From Herbaspirillum sp. 3R11 (GTDB taxonomy: Bacteria; Pseudomonadota; Gammaproteobacteria; Burkholderiales; Burkholderiaceae_D): a stretch of DNA of 64,000 nucleotides. The notes beneath the pieces are model-generated. The model searched no databases. It was not told where the DNA came from and worked only from the letters and a program-made list of their open reading frames with translations. Positions 47,422-56,493 of the stretch are shown in pieces; the stretch's first letter is position 1; each line of letters begins with the position of its first letter. The stretch is from the NCBI RefSeq assembly GCF_004563925.1, contig NZ_SPNJ01000001.1, positions 186,001 to 250,000 of the forward strand, read 5' to 3'. The position numbers were made by a program, and so were the translations under genes.

Positions 47422-48141
47422 ATGTCCTTCGATCCCATCGTCCAGAAATCCATTTCCGAGCAAGTTGCACAGCGCCTGCTCACCATGATCCGCAGCGGCC
47501 TGCTCAAGCCCGGCCAGCAATTGCCGCCGGAGCGTGAACTGGCGGCCATGCTCGGCGTCGGTCGTCCGGCCGTGCGCGAAGCGATCCGCGGCCTGGCGCT
47601 GCTCGGCCTGCTGCGCATCCGCCAGGGTGAAGGCACCTTTGTCGGCAAGCTCGAAACGCGCGAACTGCTCGAACCGCTGGAAATGATCATCGACCTCAAC
47701 GCCGGCACGCTGGAAGCGCTGTTCGACGCGCGCCTGATCATCGAAACCGGCGTCGCCGCACTGGCCGCGACGCACATGGCCGAAGAAGAACTCGAGCGCC
47801 TGACGCGTAACGTCGACGACGAAGCGCGCCTGCTCAGCGACCCGGCCGCTTTTGCCGCCGCCGACGTGGAGTTCCACGAAGCCATCATTGAGGCCTGCGA
47901 CAATCCTTTCCTGCAAAGCATCGCCGGCAGCCTCTACATGCTAGGCAAGAAAAGCCGCACCATTACCTCGCGCATTCCGGCTACGCTGGAACGCAGCCTG
48001 CAGGATCACCGCGACATTCTCATCGCATTGAAAGCGCGTGATCCGAAGCAGGCCTCCGACGCCATGCGCACCCATCTGATTCGTGTGCGCGACGCTTATC
48101 GCGGCGCGGCGCAGAACAAGGATGAATCGGTGCATGACTGA
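47422..48141 (+). CDS. FadR-subfamily GntR transcriptional regulator
   Basis: This 239-residue regulator has a GntR winged helix (about 10-75: ISEQVAQRLLTMIRSGLLKPGQQLPPERELAAMLGVGR) and an FCD ligand-binding domain (about 95-225) with FHEAIIEACDNPFLQSI and DHRDILIALKARD holding the metal-site His residues. The ATG at 47422 opens the fold; the longer frame from 47371 is not supported. It lies directly before a short-chain dehydrogenase gene on the same strand, a likely target. Confidence 0.92.
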   Translation: MSFDPIVQKSISEQVAQRLLTMIRSGLLKPGQQLPPERELAAMLGVGRPAVREAIRGLALLGLLRIRQGEGTFVGKLETRELLEPLEMIIDLNAGTLEALFDARLIIETGVAALAATHMAEEELERLTRNVDDEARLLSDPAAFAAADVEFHEAIIEACDNPFLQSIAGSLYMLGKKSRTITSRIPATLERSLQDHRDILIALKARDPKQASDAMRTHLIRVRDAYRGAAQNKDESVHD

Positions 48142-48297
48142 CTTGTACAGTCATCTGCACCGTCATTGATGTTGATTTCGATTTGCTCAGAAAAATAAAA
48201 AAATACCCCGGCCTTCAAAGAACACAAACATTGAAACGAACGGGACCGTGATTCCCCCTATGGTTCACGCCATGCTTACTTTCTCAGGAGAACAGCA

Positions 48298-49059
48298 ATG
48301 CAAGATCTGGCAGGTAAAGTCGTCTTCATCAGCGGCGCCAGCACCGGTATCGGCGCTTCCGCCGCACGCGCCTTCGGCGCCAAGGGCGCCCACGTCGTGG
48401 TCCACTACAACAAGTCGGCAACCGAAGCCGAAGCCGTCGCTGCCGAGATCCGCAAGGGCGGCACCAAGGCGATCACGATCGGCGCCGACGTACGCGACAG
48501 TAAAGCCATCGACAAGGCAATCGCCAGTGCGGTCGAACAGCTCGGCCGCATCGACGTCCTCATCAACAACGCCGGCAGCCTGGTCAAGCGCGAAGCGCTG
48601 GAAAAGATCAGCGACGACCTGTTCGACGAAGTCGTGCAGATCAATGCGCGTTCGGTGGTGGCGTTCACGCGCGCCGTGATCCCGGTCATGCGCAAGCAGG
48701 GCGGCGGCAACATCATCAACGTCACCTCGGTGGCGGCACGCCACGGCGGCGGCCCCGGCGCGCTGATTTACGCAGCCTCGAAAGGCTTCGTCAGCACCAT
48801 CACGCGCGGTATGGCGAAAGAACTGCAGCCGGACAACATCCGCGTCAACGCGGTGGCGCCGGGCGTGATCATGACGCCGTTCCAGGAACGCTTCACCACG
48901 CCGGAGCAGCTGGAATCGTTCCGCAAGACCATCCCGATGGGCCGCATCGGCGACCCGGCGGAATGCGACGGCGCGTTCCTCTATCTGGCTTCGGATGAGC
49001 TGTCGGGATATGTGACGGGACAGATCATTGATGTGAATGGTGGGCAGTACATGCCGTGA
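48298..49059 (+). CDS. short-chain dehydrogenase/reductase
   Basis: This 253-residue classical SDR has the NAD(P) motif SGASTGIGASAARAF, NNAG (INNAGSL), the catalytic Ser in INVTSVAARHGG and the YxxxK pair in YAASKGF. The C-terminal tail with YVTGQIIDVNGGQYMP is FabG-like. AGGAGAACAGCA precedes the start. By family it reduces a 3-keto or sugar-derived carbonyl. It follows the FadR-type regulator gene by about 156 bp and ends in a terminator. Confidence 0.94.
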   Translation: MQDLAGKVVFISGASTGIGASAARAFGAKGAHVVVHYNKSATEAEAVAAEIRKGGTKAITIGADVRDSKAIDKAIASAVEQLGRIDVLINNAGSLVKREALEKISDDLFDEVVQINARSVVAFTRAVIPVMRKQGGGNIINVTSVAARHGGGPGALIYAASKGFVSTITRGMAKELQPDNIRVNAVAPGVIMTPFQERFTTPEQLESFRKTIPMGRIGDPAECDGAFLYLASDELSGYVTGQIIDVNGGQYMP

Positions 49060-49098
49060 CGCCGGCTCGGGCTCAATAAAGAGTCAATCTGGGACACC

Positions 49099-49138
49099 AA
49101 CGCCGCCTTCAGCGAGAGCTCAAGGCGGCGTTTTTTTA
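49099..49138 (+). terminator. rho-independent terminator after the SDR gene
   Basis: CGCCGCCTT (49101-49109) pairs with AAGGCGGCG (49122-49130) over a 12-nt loop and is followed by TTTTTTT. Confidence 0.92.
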
Positions 49139-49207
49139 TCGGGAAAGATGTTTCCGGAAAGTATTGGCATGAGGCTTGCACTAGGCCTGTTGTCTGCATA
49201 AACCGGA

Positions 49208-50431
49208 ATGTCCATGTTCGCTCCTACCGAAATAAAGCCGATCAGCGCCATGGATTCCGTCATGCACGGTTCCAGCGACGCGACGCTGCTGCGCGACAAG
49301 CTGACCCTGTTGCTGGACTCCACCGGCGAAGGCATCTACGGCATCGACCTCGACGGCCGCTGCACCTTCATCAATCGCGCCGGCGCGGAGATGCTCGGGT
49401 ACCGGATCGAGCAGATGCTGGGCAAGAACATGCACGAGCTCGTGCACCACAGCCATGAACACGGCGCACACTATCCGGAAGAAGAGTGTCCGATCCTGAA
49501 GGCCTTCCGCAAGGGCGAATCGTGCCGGGTCGATCAGGAAGTGTTCTGGCGTGCCGATGGCACCAATTTCGCCACCGAATATTCTTCTTACCAGATCATC
49601 GACGGCGGCCAGGTGCGTGGGGCGGTGATCACGTTCAGCGATATTTCCAAACGGCGTCTGGCCGAAGAGCAGTTGCAGCGCGCCAAGGCGGAGCTGGAGC
49701 AGCGCGTGGCCGAGCGTACGCGTGAGTTGTCGGCGGCGCTGATGCAGGTGCGCGAACTGTCGGCGCATGCGCATTCGGTGCGCGAGGATGAACGCACGCG
49801 CATCGCGCGCGAGATTCATGACGAGCTCGGCAGCCTGTTGGTGGCGCTGAAGCTGGACGTGAACTGGATGGCCAGCCGGGTTGCCGACCGCGAGCCGGTG
49901 GCGCGCAAGTGCGCCAGCATGAACCGGCTGATCGAGGCGGCGGTAGACAACGTCGGGCGCATCATCACCGATCTGCGGCCGAGCATTCTTGATCACCAAG
50001 GTTTGATCGCGGCGCTGGAGTGGCAGGTGCAGGAATTCTCCGAAGCGACCGAGCTGCCGTGCGACGTCGAGTTCGACATTTCTCCGCAGGCTTTTGCGCC
50101 GCAGGGGACGCTGGCGACGGCGGCGTTTCGTATCTTCCAGGAAATGCTGAGCAACGTGGCACAGCATTCGCAAGCAACGCAGGTGAAGATCGCCGTACAC
50201 CTGACACCGGATGCCTTGCTGATGGAAGTGGAAGACAACGGCGTCGGCGTGCCGGCAACGGCGTTGGAGAATCCCAAGTCCTACGGCGTGATGGGCATGC
50301 GTGAGCGGGCCTTGCACTTTGCTGGCGCACTGACTATTGAAAACGCCGTTGATGGTGCAGGCGCTGCACCTGAAAGTCGCAATCCGGGCACGCGCGTGCG
50401 CCTGGTTTTGCCGCTGAGGAACGATGCATGA
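49208..50431 (+). CDS. PAS-domain sensor histidine kinase (NarX/DegS-like HisKA_3 type)
   Basis: This 407-residue cytoplasmic kinase has no membrane segment. A PAS domain spans about 30-150 and carries HHSHEHGAHYPEEECPIL, a His/Cys-rich variant loop. A coiled linker (150-190) leads to the HisKA_3 phosphoacceptor H204 (AREIHDELGSLL), followed by a HATPase domain with NVAQHSQATQVKIAV, VEDNGVGVP and GVMGMRERA. The start could also be the ATG at 49214, which has GGA 7 nt upstream. It forms a pair with the regulator gene at 50475 and precedes the cyanate-type importer genes, whose expression it probably controls. Confidence 0.92.
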   Translation: MSMFAPTEIKPISAMDSVMHGSSDATLLRDKLTLLLDSTGEGIYGIDLDGRCTFINRAGAEMLGYRIEQMLGKNMHELVHHSHEHGAHYPEEECPILKAFRKGESCRVDQEVFWRADGTNFATEYSSYQIIDGGQVRGAVITFSDISKRRLAEEQLQRAKAELEQRVAERTRELSAALMQVRELSAHAHSVREDERTRIAREIHDELGSLLVALKLDVNWMASRVADREPVARKCASMNRLIEAAVDNVGRIITDLRPSILDHQGLIAALEWQVQEFSEATELPCDVEFDISPQAFAPQGTLATAAFRIFQEMLSNVAQHSQATQVKIAVHLTPDALLMEVEDNGVGVPATALENPKSYGVMGMRERALHFAGALTIENAVDGAGAAPESRNPGTRVRLVLPLRNDA

Positions 50432-50474
50432 CGATGCGCCAACAATCAACACAAACGCAGCCACAAGGAAACCC

Positions 50475-51119
50475 ATGATCCGCATCCTGCTCTGCGACGA
50501 CCACCGCATCGTGCGCGAAGGTCTCAAGCAGATCCTCGCCGACACGCCCGACATCGAGGTGGCGGCCGAGTGCGCCGACGGCCCCGAGGTGCTGCGCAAG
50601 GCGCGCGTGGAAGCGATCGACCTGGTCTTGCTGGACATCGCCATCCCGCTGCAGGATGGCCTCGACGTGCTGCGCCAGCTCAAGCAGGAGATGCCGCGCC
50701 TGCCGGTGCTGATGCTGTCGACTTATCCCGAGAAGCAATACGCCGCGCGTTGCCATCGCCTGGGCGCCGCCGGTTATCTGAACAAGAGCGCCGACACCGA
50801 GCAGTTGGTTGCGGCAATCCGCAAGGCGGCCGATGGCGGCGTGTACGTCAGCCCGCACATGGCCGAGACGCTGGCTGCCGAGCTCAATGCGCATGCGGCC
50901 AGCACCCAGCGCGCCGCGCATGAGACGCTGTCGCATCGCGAATACCAGGTGTTCCAGCTGATCGCCGCCGGGCGCAGCGTCAAGGAAATCGCCGACCAGC
51001 TCACGCTGAGCCCGAACACGGTCAGCACTTACCGCAGCCGTATCCTCGAGAAGACCGGCGCCAGCAACGACGTCGGCATCGCGATGTATGCCGTGCGGCA
51101 TCAGCTTCTACCAGCTTAA
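50475..51119 (+). CDS. NarL/FixJ-type response regulator
   Basis: This 214-residue regulator has a receiver domain with phosphoacceptor D54 (LVLLDIAIP), acidic D8/D9 (LLCDDHR) and K104 (YLNKSAD), and a C-terminal LuxR-type helix-turn-helix (LSHREYQVFQLIAAGRSVKEIADQL, about 155-205). AAGGAAACCC before the ATG supports the start at 50475; a longer frame from 50424 overlaps the kinase gene. It is the cognate partner of the PAS kinase and lies directly upstream of the ABC-cyanase genes. Confidence 0.94.
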   Translation: MIRILLCDDHRIVREGLKQILADTPDIEVAAECADGPEVLRKARVEAIDLVLLDIAIPLQDGLDVLRQLKQEMPRLPVLMLSTYPEKQYAARCHRLGAAGYLNKSADTEQLVAAIRKAADGGVYVSPHMAETLAAELNAHAASTQRAAHETLSHREYQVFQLIAAGRSVKEIADQLTLSPNTVSTYRSRILEKTGASNDVGIAMYAVRHQLLPA

Positions 51120-51130
51120 GTTGTCGCTCT

Positions 51131-51172
51131 GACAGCGTCTTGTAGTCGTTCCACTACAAGGCGTCGTCTGTC
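51131..51172 (+). promoter_or_regulatory. long leader hairpin between response regulator and ABC operon
   Basis: CTTGTAGT (51139-51146) and ACTACAAG (51153-51160) form a perfect 8-bp stem with a 6-nt loop. The stem extends imperfectly through GACAGCG and GTCGTCTGTC. No T tract follows. It lies about 12 bp after the regulator stop and 90 bp before the binding-protein start. It could be an attenuator, an operator or an RNA-stability element. Confidence 0.5.
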
Positions 51173-51260
51173 GATGACATTGCCAGGCACGCTGGCAAGC
51201 CCCTTGCACAGGGTGGAGTAACAAAGCAGCCGTTACTTCATCCATCCATCGGGGGAATCC

Positions 51261-52658
51261 ATGCCAAAAGAAATCGACAGCACCATCTTCCATACCTACG
51301 ACGCCGAGCGCGCCGGCAACAGTTGTTCCTGCGGCAAGCATGCCAGCCAGACGGCGCATGACGACGAACAGCAACGACAGTTGCAGATGCGTGCACAGGA
51401 CCCCGAGCAGTTGGGCAACGACGTGGTGGAAGAATCGGTGATGCGCGCGCTGTTCCCGCAGGCGGAGCAACGCCGCGACTTCCTGCGCGCGGTCGGCATC
51501 AACACCGCACGTGCGGCGATCGCCAGCATGTTCCCGCTGGGCGCCTTGCAGGCCATGGCGCAGGAAAAGAACGGCGCGATTGAAAAGAAGGACCTCAAGA
51601 TCGGCTTCATCGCCATCACCTGCGCGGCGCCGCTGATCATGGCCGACCCGCTCGGCTTCTACAAGAAGCAGGGTCTCAACGTCTCGCTCAACAAGACCGC
51701 CGGCTGGGCGCTGATCCGCGACAAGATGATCAACAAGGAGCACGACGCCTCGCACTTCCTGTCGCCGATGCCGCTGGCGATGTCGATGGGCGTGGGCAGC
51801 AACCCGGTACAGATGCGCGTCGCCACGATCCAGAATATCAACGGCCAGGCCATCACGCTGCACGTCAAGCACAAGGACAAGCGCGATCCGAAACAATGGA
51901 AGGGCTTCAAGTTCGCGGTGCCGTTCGAGTATTCGATGCACAACTTCCTGCTGCGCTACTACCTTGCCGAGAACGGCCTCGATCCGGACCGCGACGTCCA
52001 GATCCGCGTCACGCCGCCGCCGGAAATGGTGGCCAACCTGCGCGCCGGCAACATCGACGGCTTCCTCGGCCCTGATCCGTTCAACCAGCGCGCAGTGTAT
52101 GACGAAGTCGGCTTCATCCATATCCTGTCGAAGGAAATCTGGGACGGTCACCCGTGCTGCGCCTTCGGCATGTCGGAAGATTTCGTCAAGCAGAACCCCA
52201 ATACCTTCGCGGCCCTGTTCCGCGCCGTGCTGACCGCCGCCGCGATGGCGCGCGATCCGGCCAACCGTTCGCTGGTGGCCAAGGTGATTTCACCGGCGGC
52301 GTATCTGAATCAGCCCGAGACCGTGGTCGAGCAGGTGCTGACCGGCCGCTTCGCCGATGGCCTGGGTAACGTCAAGAACGTGCCGGGTCGCGCCGACTTC
52401 GATCCGGTGCCGTGGGATTCGATGGCGGTGTGGATCCTGAGCCAGATGAAGCGCTGGGGCTACGTTAAAGGTGAAGTCGACTACAAGGGCATCGCCGAGC
52501 GTGTGCTGCTGCTGACCGATGCCAAGAAATACATGAAGGAACTTGGCCAGCCCGTGCCCGACGGCGCCTATCGCAAGTACAAGATCATGGGCAAGGAGTT
52601 CGACCCGGCCAAGGCCGACGCCTATGTCAACAGCTTCGCCATCAAGAGGACCGGCTGA
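51261..52658 (+). CDS. CmpA/NrtA-type ABC transporter substrate-binding protein with long pre-Tat extension
   Basis: This 465-residue binding protein belongs to the nitrate/bicarbonate/cyanate (NrtA/CmpA) family. A 70-residue extension with CSCGKH at 22-27 precedes a twin-arginine motif (RRDFLRAVG, R71-R72), so the mature domain begins near residue 101. The mature part shows LKIGFIAITCAAPLIMADPLGFYKKQGL and FAVPFEYSMHNFLLRYYL. Export of folded protein is expected. The operon with permease, ATPase and cyanase points to cyanate as substrate, with nitrate or a related anion as alternatives. Confidence 0.9.
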   Translation: MPKEIDSTIFHTYDAERAGNSCSCGKHASQTAHDDEQQRQLQMRAQDPEQLGNDVVEESVMRALFPQAEQRRDFLRAVGINTARAAIASMFPLGALQAMAQEKNGAIEKKDLKIGFIAITCAAPLIMADPLGFYKKQGLNVSLNKTAGWALIRDKMINKEHDASHFLSPMPLAMSMGVGSNPVQMRVATIQNINGQAITLHVKHKDKRDPKQWKGFKFAVPFEYSMHNFLLRYYLAENGLDPDRDVQIRVTPPPEMVANLRAGNIDGFLGPDPFNQRAVYDEVGFIHILSKEIWDGHPCCAFGMSEDFVKQNPNTFAALFRAVLTAAAMARDPANRSLVAKVISPAAYLNQPETVVEQVLTGRFADGLGNVKNVPGRADFDPVPWDSMAVWILSQMKRWGYVKGEVDYKGIAERVLLLTDAKKYMKELGQPVPDGAYRKYKIMGKEFDPAKADAYVNSFAIKRTG

Positions 52659-53542
52659 TGAAGCCGGCGGCTCAACTGGGCTGGCGCGCCGGGCTGATTT
52701 CGCTGGCGCTGTTCGGCTGCCTGTTGCTGGTGTGGCATCTGGCGACGGCGCCCAAGCAGAGCGTTGAAAACGCGCGGGCGGCGGCAACTTCTTCAGCATC
52801 TGCAGCCGACGATGAATACGCCAAGCTGATGGGCAAGAGCAGCAGCTCGCCGGTCAAGACCAGCGGCTTCCCGGGGCTGGCGCAGATGGGCGAGACCATG
52901 CGCAAGGAGCTCGCTAATCCGTTCTACGACAACGGTCCCAACGACAAGGGCATCGGCATCCAGCTCGGCTATTCGCTGGCGCGGGTCGGACTCGGGTTTG
53001 CGATTGCCGCGGTGGTGGCGATTCCGCTGGGATTCTTGCTGGGCATGTCGCCGCTGATGCAGCGGGCGCTGAACCCTTTCATCCAGATCCTCAAGCCGAT
53101 CTCGCCGCTGGCGTGGATGCCGCTGGCCTTGTACACGATCAAGGATTCGTCGATCTCGGGGATCTTCGTGATCTTCATCTGCTCGGTGTGGCCGATGCTG
53201 ATGAATACCGCCTTCGGCGTGGCGTCGGTGCGGCGCGACTGGCTCAACGTCGCCAAGACACTGGAGGTCACGCCGCTGCGCAAGGCTTTCCTGGTGATCT
53301 TGCCGGCGGCGGCGCCGACCATCCTGACCGGCATGCGCATTTCAATGGGGATTGCCTGGCTGGTGATCGTGGCGGCCGAGATGCTGGTCGGCGGCACCGG
53401 CATCGGCTACTTCGTCTGGAATGAATGGAACAACCTGTCGCTGACCAGCGTGATCTTCGCGATCCTGGTGATCGGCGTGACGGGCATGGTGCTGGACCTG
53501 TTCTTTGCGCGGCTGCAAAAACTCGTGACTTACACGGAATAG
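52658..53542 (+). CDS. nitrate/cyanate-type ABC transporter permease
   Basis: This 294-residue permease of the NrtB/SsuC type has one N-terminal hydrophobic segment, a polar Ser/Ala-rich stretch (about 40-90) and six membrane segments. The docking loop reads [28 protein letters not shown], and [20 protein letters not shown] is the characteristic membrane block. It overlaps the stop of the binding-protein gene by 1 nt, so translation is coupled. It completes the importer with the ATPase encoded 17 bp downstream. Confidence 0.92.
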   Translation: MKPAAQLGWRAGLISLALFGCLLLVWHLATAPKQSVENARAAATSSASAADDEYAKLMGKSSSSPVKTSGFPGLAQMGETMRKELANPFYDNGPNDKGIGIQLGYSLARVGLGFAIAAVVAIPLGFLLGMSPLMQRALNPFIQILKPISPLAWMPLALYTIKDSSISGIFVIFICSVWPMLMNTAFGVASVRRDWLNVAKTLEVTPLRKAFLVILPAAAPTILTGMRISMGIAWLVIVAAEMLVGGTGIGYFVWNEWNNLSLTSVIFAILVIGVTGMVLDLFFARLQKLVTYTE

Positions 53543-53558
53543 GCGTAACAGGAGCGAT

Positions 53559-54446
53559 ATGGAAAAAGCATTTCTCACCGTCGAGAACCTCAACAAGCGT
53601 TATACCGATGACGGCCTGCCGGTGTTCGACCAGGTCTCGTTCGGCATCGACAAGGGCGAGTTCGTTTGCATCATCGGCCACTCGGGCTGCGGCAAGACCA
53701 CCATCCTGAATGTGCTGGCCGGCCTCGAAGCGCCGTCGGGCGGCGTGGTGATCATGGATCAGCGCGAGGTCAAAGGGCCGAGCCTGGATCGCGGCGTGGT
53801 GTTCCAAAGCCACGCGCTGATGCCGTGGTTCAGCGTGCTGGGCAACGTCGTGTTCGCGGTGCGCTCGCGCTGGCCGGACTGGTCGCGCGATAAGGCCGAG
53901 GCGCATGCGCGCCGCTTCATCGAGATGGTCGGCCTCAAGGGCTCGGAGCACAAGAAGCCGTCCGAACTGTCGGGCGGCATGAAGCAGCGCGTCGGCATTG
54001 CGCGGGCGTTTTCCATCGAGCCGAAAATGCTGCTGATGGATGAGCCGTTCGGTGCGCTCGATGCGCTGACGCGCGGCGTGGTGCAGGACGAGCTGCTGAA
54101 AATTTGCAGCGCCACGCACCAGACCGTATTCATGATCACGCACGACGTCGACGAGGCGATCCTGCTGGCCGACAAGATTTTCCTCATGTCCAACGGCCCG
54201 CGGGCGCGCATCGCCGAAGTGGTGGTCAACACCATGCCCAAGACGCGCACACGCGAAACCATGCATCACGATCCGCAGTTCTATCGCATCCGCAATCATC
54301 TGGTGGATTTCCTGGTGCATCGTTCGCGCCGCATCCAGGAAGCCGGCGCCGAAGACCTCGTGACGCGCGTCGTGATGCCCGGGCTGGAGCAGGGCACACC
54401 GGATGCGCCGGAATCGCTCGACAATTTCCCGCAAGCAGTAGCTTGA
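53559..54446 (+). CDS. nitrate/cyanate-type ABC transporter ATP-binding protein
   Basis: This 295-residue ATPase has Walker [10 protein letters not shown], signature LSGGMKQR, Walker [13 protein letters not shown] and the switch His in [13 protein letters not shown]. The C-terminal 60 residues extend past the usual domain. GGAGCGAT precedes the start. It resembles NrtD and CynD, the ATPases of the cyanobacterial nitrate and cyanate importers. The next gene is cynS. Confidence 0.93.
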   Translation: MEKAFLTVENLNKRYTDDGLPVFDQVSFGIDKGEFVCIIGHSGCGKTTILNVLAGLEAPSGGVVIMDQREVKGPSLDRGVVFQSHALMPWFSVLGNVVFAVRSRWPDWSRDKAEAHARRFIEMVGLKGSEHKKPSELSGGMKQRVGIARAFSIEPKMLLMDEPFGALDALTRGVVQDELLKICSATHQTVFMITHDVDEAILLADKIFLMSNGPRARIAEVVVNTMPKTRTRETMHHDPQFYRIRNHLVDFLVHRSRRIQEAGAEDLVTRVVMPGLEQGTPDAPESLDNFPQAVA

Positions 54447-54488
54447 TTTTTCACGATCATTTTTATCATTCATCGCAAGGAGAACTTC

Positions 54489-54932
54489 ATGGACCGCAAC
54501 CTCGTTACCCAAAAAATCATTCAAGCCAAGGTCAGGAACAAGATGACCTGGTCCAAGATCGCCGAGAGCATCGGCCAGAGCAAGGAATGGACGACCGCCG
54601 CCATGCTCGGCCAGATGACCCTGACTGCCAAACAGGCGGCCGTCACGCAGGAACTGTTCGGCCTGAGCGACGAAGAGACCCTGTGGTTGCAGATCGTGCC
54701 GTACAAGGGCTCGCTGCCGACACCGGTGCCGACCGATCCGCTGATCTATCGCTGGTATGAAATCGTCAGCGTCTACGGCTCGACCATCAAGGAACTGATC
54801 CACGAAGAGTTCGGCGACGGCATCATGAGCGCGATCGACTTCAAGATGGACATCCAGCGCCAGGCCGATCCCGCCGGCGACCGCGTCAATGTGGTGCTGA
54901 GCGGGAAGTTCCTGCCTTACAAAACGTATTAA
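54489..54932 (+). CDS. cynS: cyanate hydratase (cyanase)
   Basis: This is the 147-residue cyanase that converts cyanate and bicarbonate to ammonia and CO2. The catalytic residues R88, E91 and S114 keep the spacing of E. coli R96, E99 and S122 (YRWYEIVSVYG, GIMSAIDF). The N-terminal helix-turn-helix-like domain is complete and the C-terminal dimerisation strand ends with GKFLPYKTY. AAGGAGAACTTC precedes the start. It is the last catabolic gene of the importer operon, and this placement makes cyanate the most likely transported substrate. No carbonic anhydrase gene (cynT) is present here. Confidence 0.97.
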   Translation: MDRNLVTQKIIQAKVRNKMTWSKIAESIGQSKEWTTAAMLGQMTLTAKQAAVTQELFGLSDEETLWLQIVPYKGSLPTPVPTDPLIYRWYEIVSVYGSTIKELIHEEFGDGIMSAIDFKMDIQRQADPAGDRVNVVLSGKFLPYKTY

Positions 54933-54960
54933 ACCTGTGGTGGGCGGTAGAATAAGCCGC

Positions 54961-56307
54961 ATGGAAAAAACTACCGCCCCCCGCAAGCATTCCGTCAGCG
55001 CCATGAAGGCGCGCTTCGTCGCCATTTCGTGGCGCGACCTGGCCGTCAGTTTCGGGCCCATGGTGCTGCTGATCATCGTCGGCGTCTGGCTGGCGATCTG
55101 GCTGATTCATCCGGCGCCGCCCAAAACCATCACCATCGCGACCGGGCCGGAACACAGCAATTTCTGGAACGTCGCCGAGAAATACAAGAAGATCCTCGCG
55201 CGTGACGGCGTGACGGTGAAGATCGTGGCATCGGAAGGATCACTCGATAATCTGCACAAGCTGGTCGATCCCAAGAGCAACGTCGATGTCGCCTTCGTGC
55301 AGGGCGGTATCGCCGACAGCGTCGATATCGACAGCCTGGTGTCTCTGGGCAGCGTGGCGTATTCGCCGGTGTCGGTGTTCTATCGTAATGACAAGGTAGT
55401 CTCGCGGCTGTCCGAACTGACCGGGAAAAGCATCGCCATCGGCCTGCAGGGCAGCGGCTCGCGCGTGCTGGCGCTGACCTTGCTGAAAGCCAGCGGGATC
55501 GAGCCGGGTGGGGCGACCAAACTGATCGACATGGGCGGCGACGAGGCGGCGGACGCGCTCAGCAAGGGCAAGATCGACGTCGCCTTCCTCATGGGCGAGT
55601 CGGCGGCGCCGGCCACCATGGGCAAGCTGTTGCGCACCAACGGCATCCGTTTGCTGGACTTCTCGCAGGCCGCGGCTTACACGCGCCGCTTCAGCTATCT
55701 CAATGAGCTGACCTTGCCGCCCGGCGTATTCGACTTCCGCCGCAACCTGCCGGACCACACGATCCGCCTGATCGCACCGACCGCCGAGCTGATTGCGCGC
55801 GACGACCTGCATCCGGCCTTGTCCGACCTGCTGATCGAAGCCGCGCGCGAAGTGCACGGCAAGGCCAGCGTGCTGCAGAAGGCCGGTGAATTCCCGGCGC
55901 CGCTGGCGCATGAGTATCCGATCAGCGACGACGCCGCACGCTATTACAAGTCGGGCAAGAGCTTCTTCTACCGCACGCTGCCGTTCTGGCTGGCCAGCCT
56001 GGTGGATCGCACGATGGTGATCCTGCTGCCGATCATTCTGCTGCTGATTCCCGGCGTCAAGCTGGTGCCGCTGCTGTATGGCTGGCGCATCCGTTCACGC
56101 ATCTATAAATGGTATGGCGTGCTGATCACGCTGGAGCGCGGCGTCACCAAGCACACCAAGGAAGAGCAGGAGCTGATGCTCAAGCAGCTTGATGAGATCG
56201 AGGCATCGGTCAATCGGATGAAGATGCCGCTGGCGTTTGCCGATCAGTTCTACGTGCTGCGTGAACACATCGGGTTTGTGCGCAGCCGGCTTGAAAGCGG
56301 CGCGTAG
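54961..56307 (+). CDS. TAXI family TRAP-type solute receptor with two membrane anchors
   Basis: This 448-residue protein has an N-terminal membrane segment (about 33-54: LIIVGVWLAIWLI), a TAXI-type periplasmic binding domain (ITIATGPEHSNFWNVAEKYKKILARDG through the mid-300s) and a second membrane region (about 345-370) followed by a helical C-terminal cytoplasmic part. No TRAP membrane subunit gene follows. The binding domain is thus held at the membrane on both ends, a form seen in betaproteobacterial TAXI proteins. The start at 54961 follows GGTAGAATAAGCCGC; an upstream in-frame ATG at 54937 is not favoured. Confidence 0.85.
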   Translation: MEKTTAPRKHSVSAMKARFVAISWRDLAVSFGPMVLLIIVGVWLAIWLIHPAPPKTITIATGPEHSNFWNVAEKYKKILARDGVTVKIVASEGSLDNLHKLVDPKSNVDVAFVQGGIADSVDIDSLVSLGSVAYSPVSVFYRNDKVVSRLSELTGKSIAIGLQGSGSRVLALTLLKASGIEPGGATKLIDMGGDEAADALSKGKIDVAFLMGESAAPATMGKLLRTNGIRLLDFSQAAAYTRRFSYLNELTLPPGVFDFRRNLPDHTIRLIAPTAELIARDDLHPALSDLLIEAAREVHGKASVLQKAGEFPAPLAHEYPISDDAARYYKSGKSFFYRTLPFWLASLVDRTMVILLPIILLLIPGVKLVPLLYGWRIRSRIYKWYGVLITLERGVTKHTKEEQELMLKQLDEIEASVNRMKMPLAFADQFYVLREHIGFVRSRLESGA

Positions 56308-56429
56308 GCTGCGCAAAGTGAATAAGCGGGTTTGGCCCATTCGAGCCCGAACAGGGTAGAATGGGTTGCGTTCGGATCGAAATCGAAAAACTTCCGAAAT
56401 CGCTCAAAAAACAACGAGATCGAAAACTA

Positions 56430-56445
56430 CTGTTTATTTATACAG
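56430..56445. promoter_or_regulatory. LexA-type SOS box
   Basis: CTGTTTATTTATACAG fits the betaproteobacterial/gammaproteobacterial LexA consensus CTGT-N8-ACAG exactly, with an AT-rich centre. It lies 48 bp before the start of a small plus-strand ORF and in a typical promoter position (TATACA within the box can serve as -10). LexA repression and DNA-damage induction of the downstream small ORFs is inferred. Confidence 0.75.
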
Positions 56446-56493
56446 TGTTTGTGATACAGTGGAATCTCTTCAACAGAGATAGGAACCACTGCC

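Noticed and set aside
53268-55076. Minus-strand frame of 602 codons opposite the cyanate permease, ATPase and cynS genes
   Set aside because: It spans several real genes in antisense and shows the typical Arg/His-rich shadow composition.
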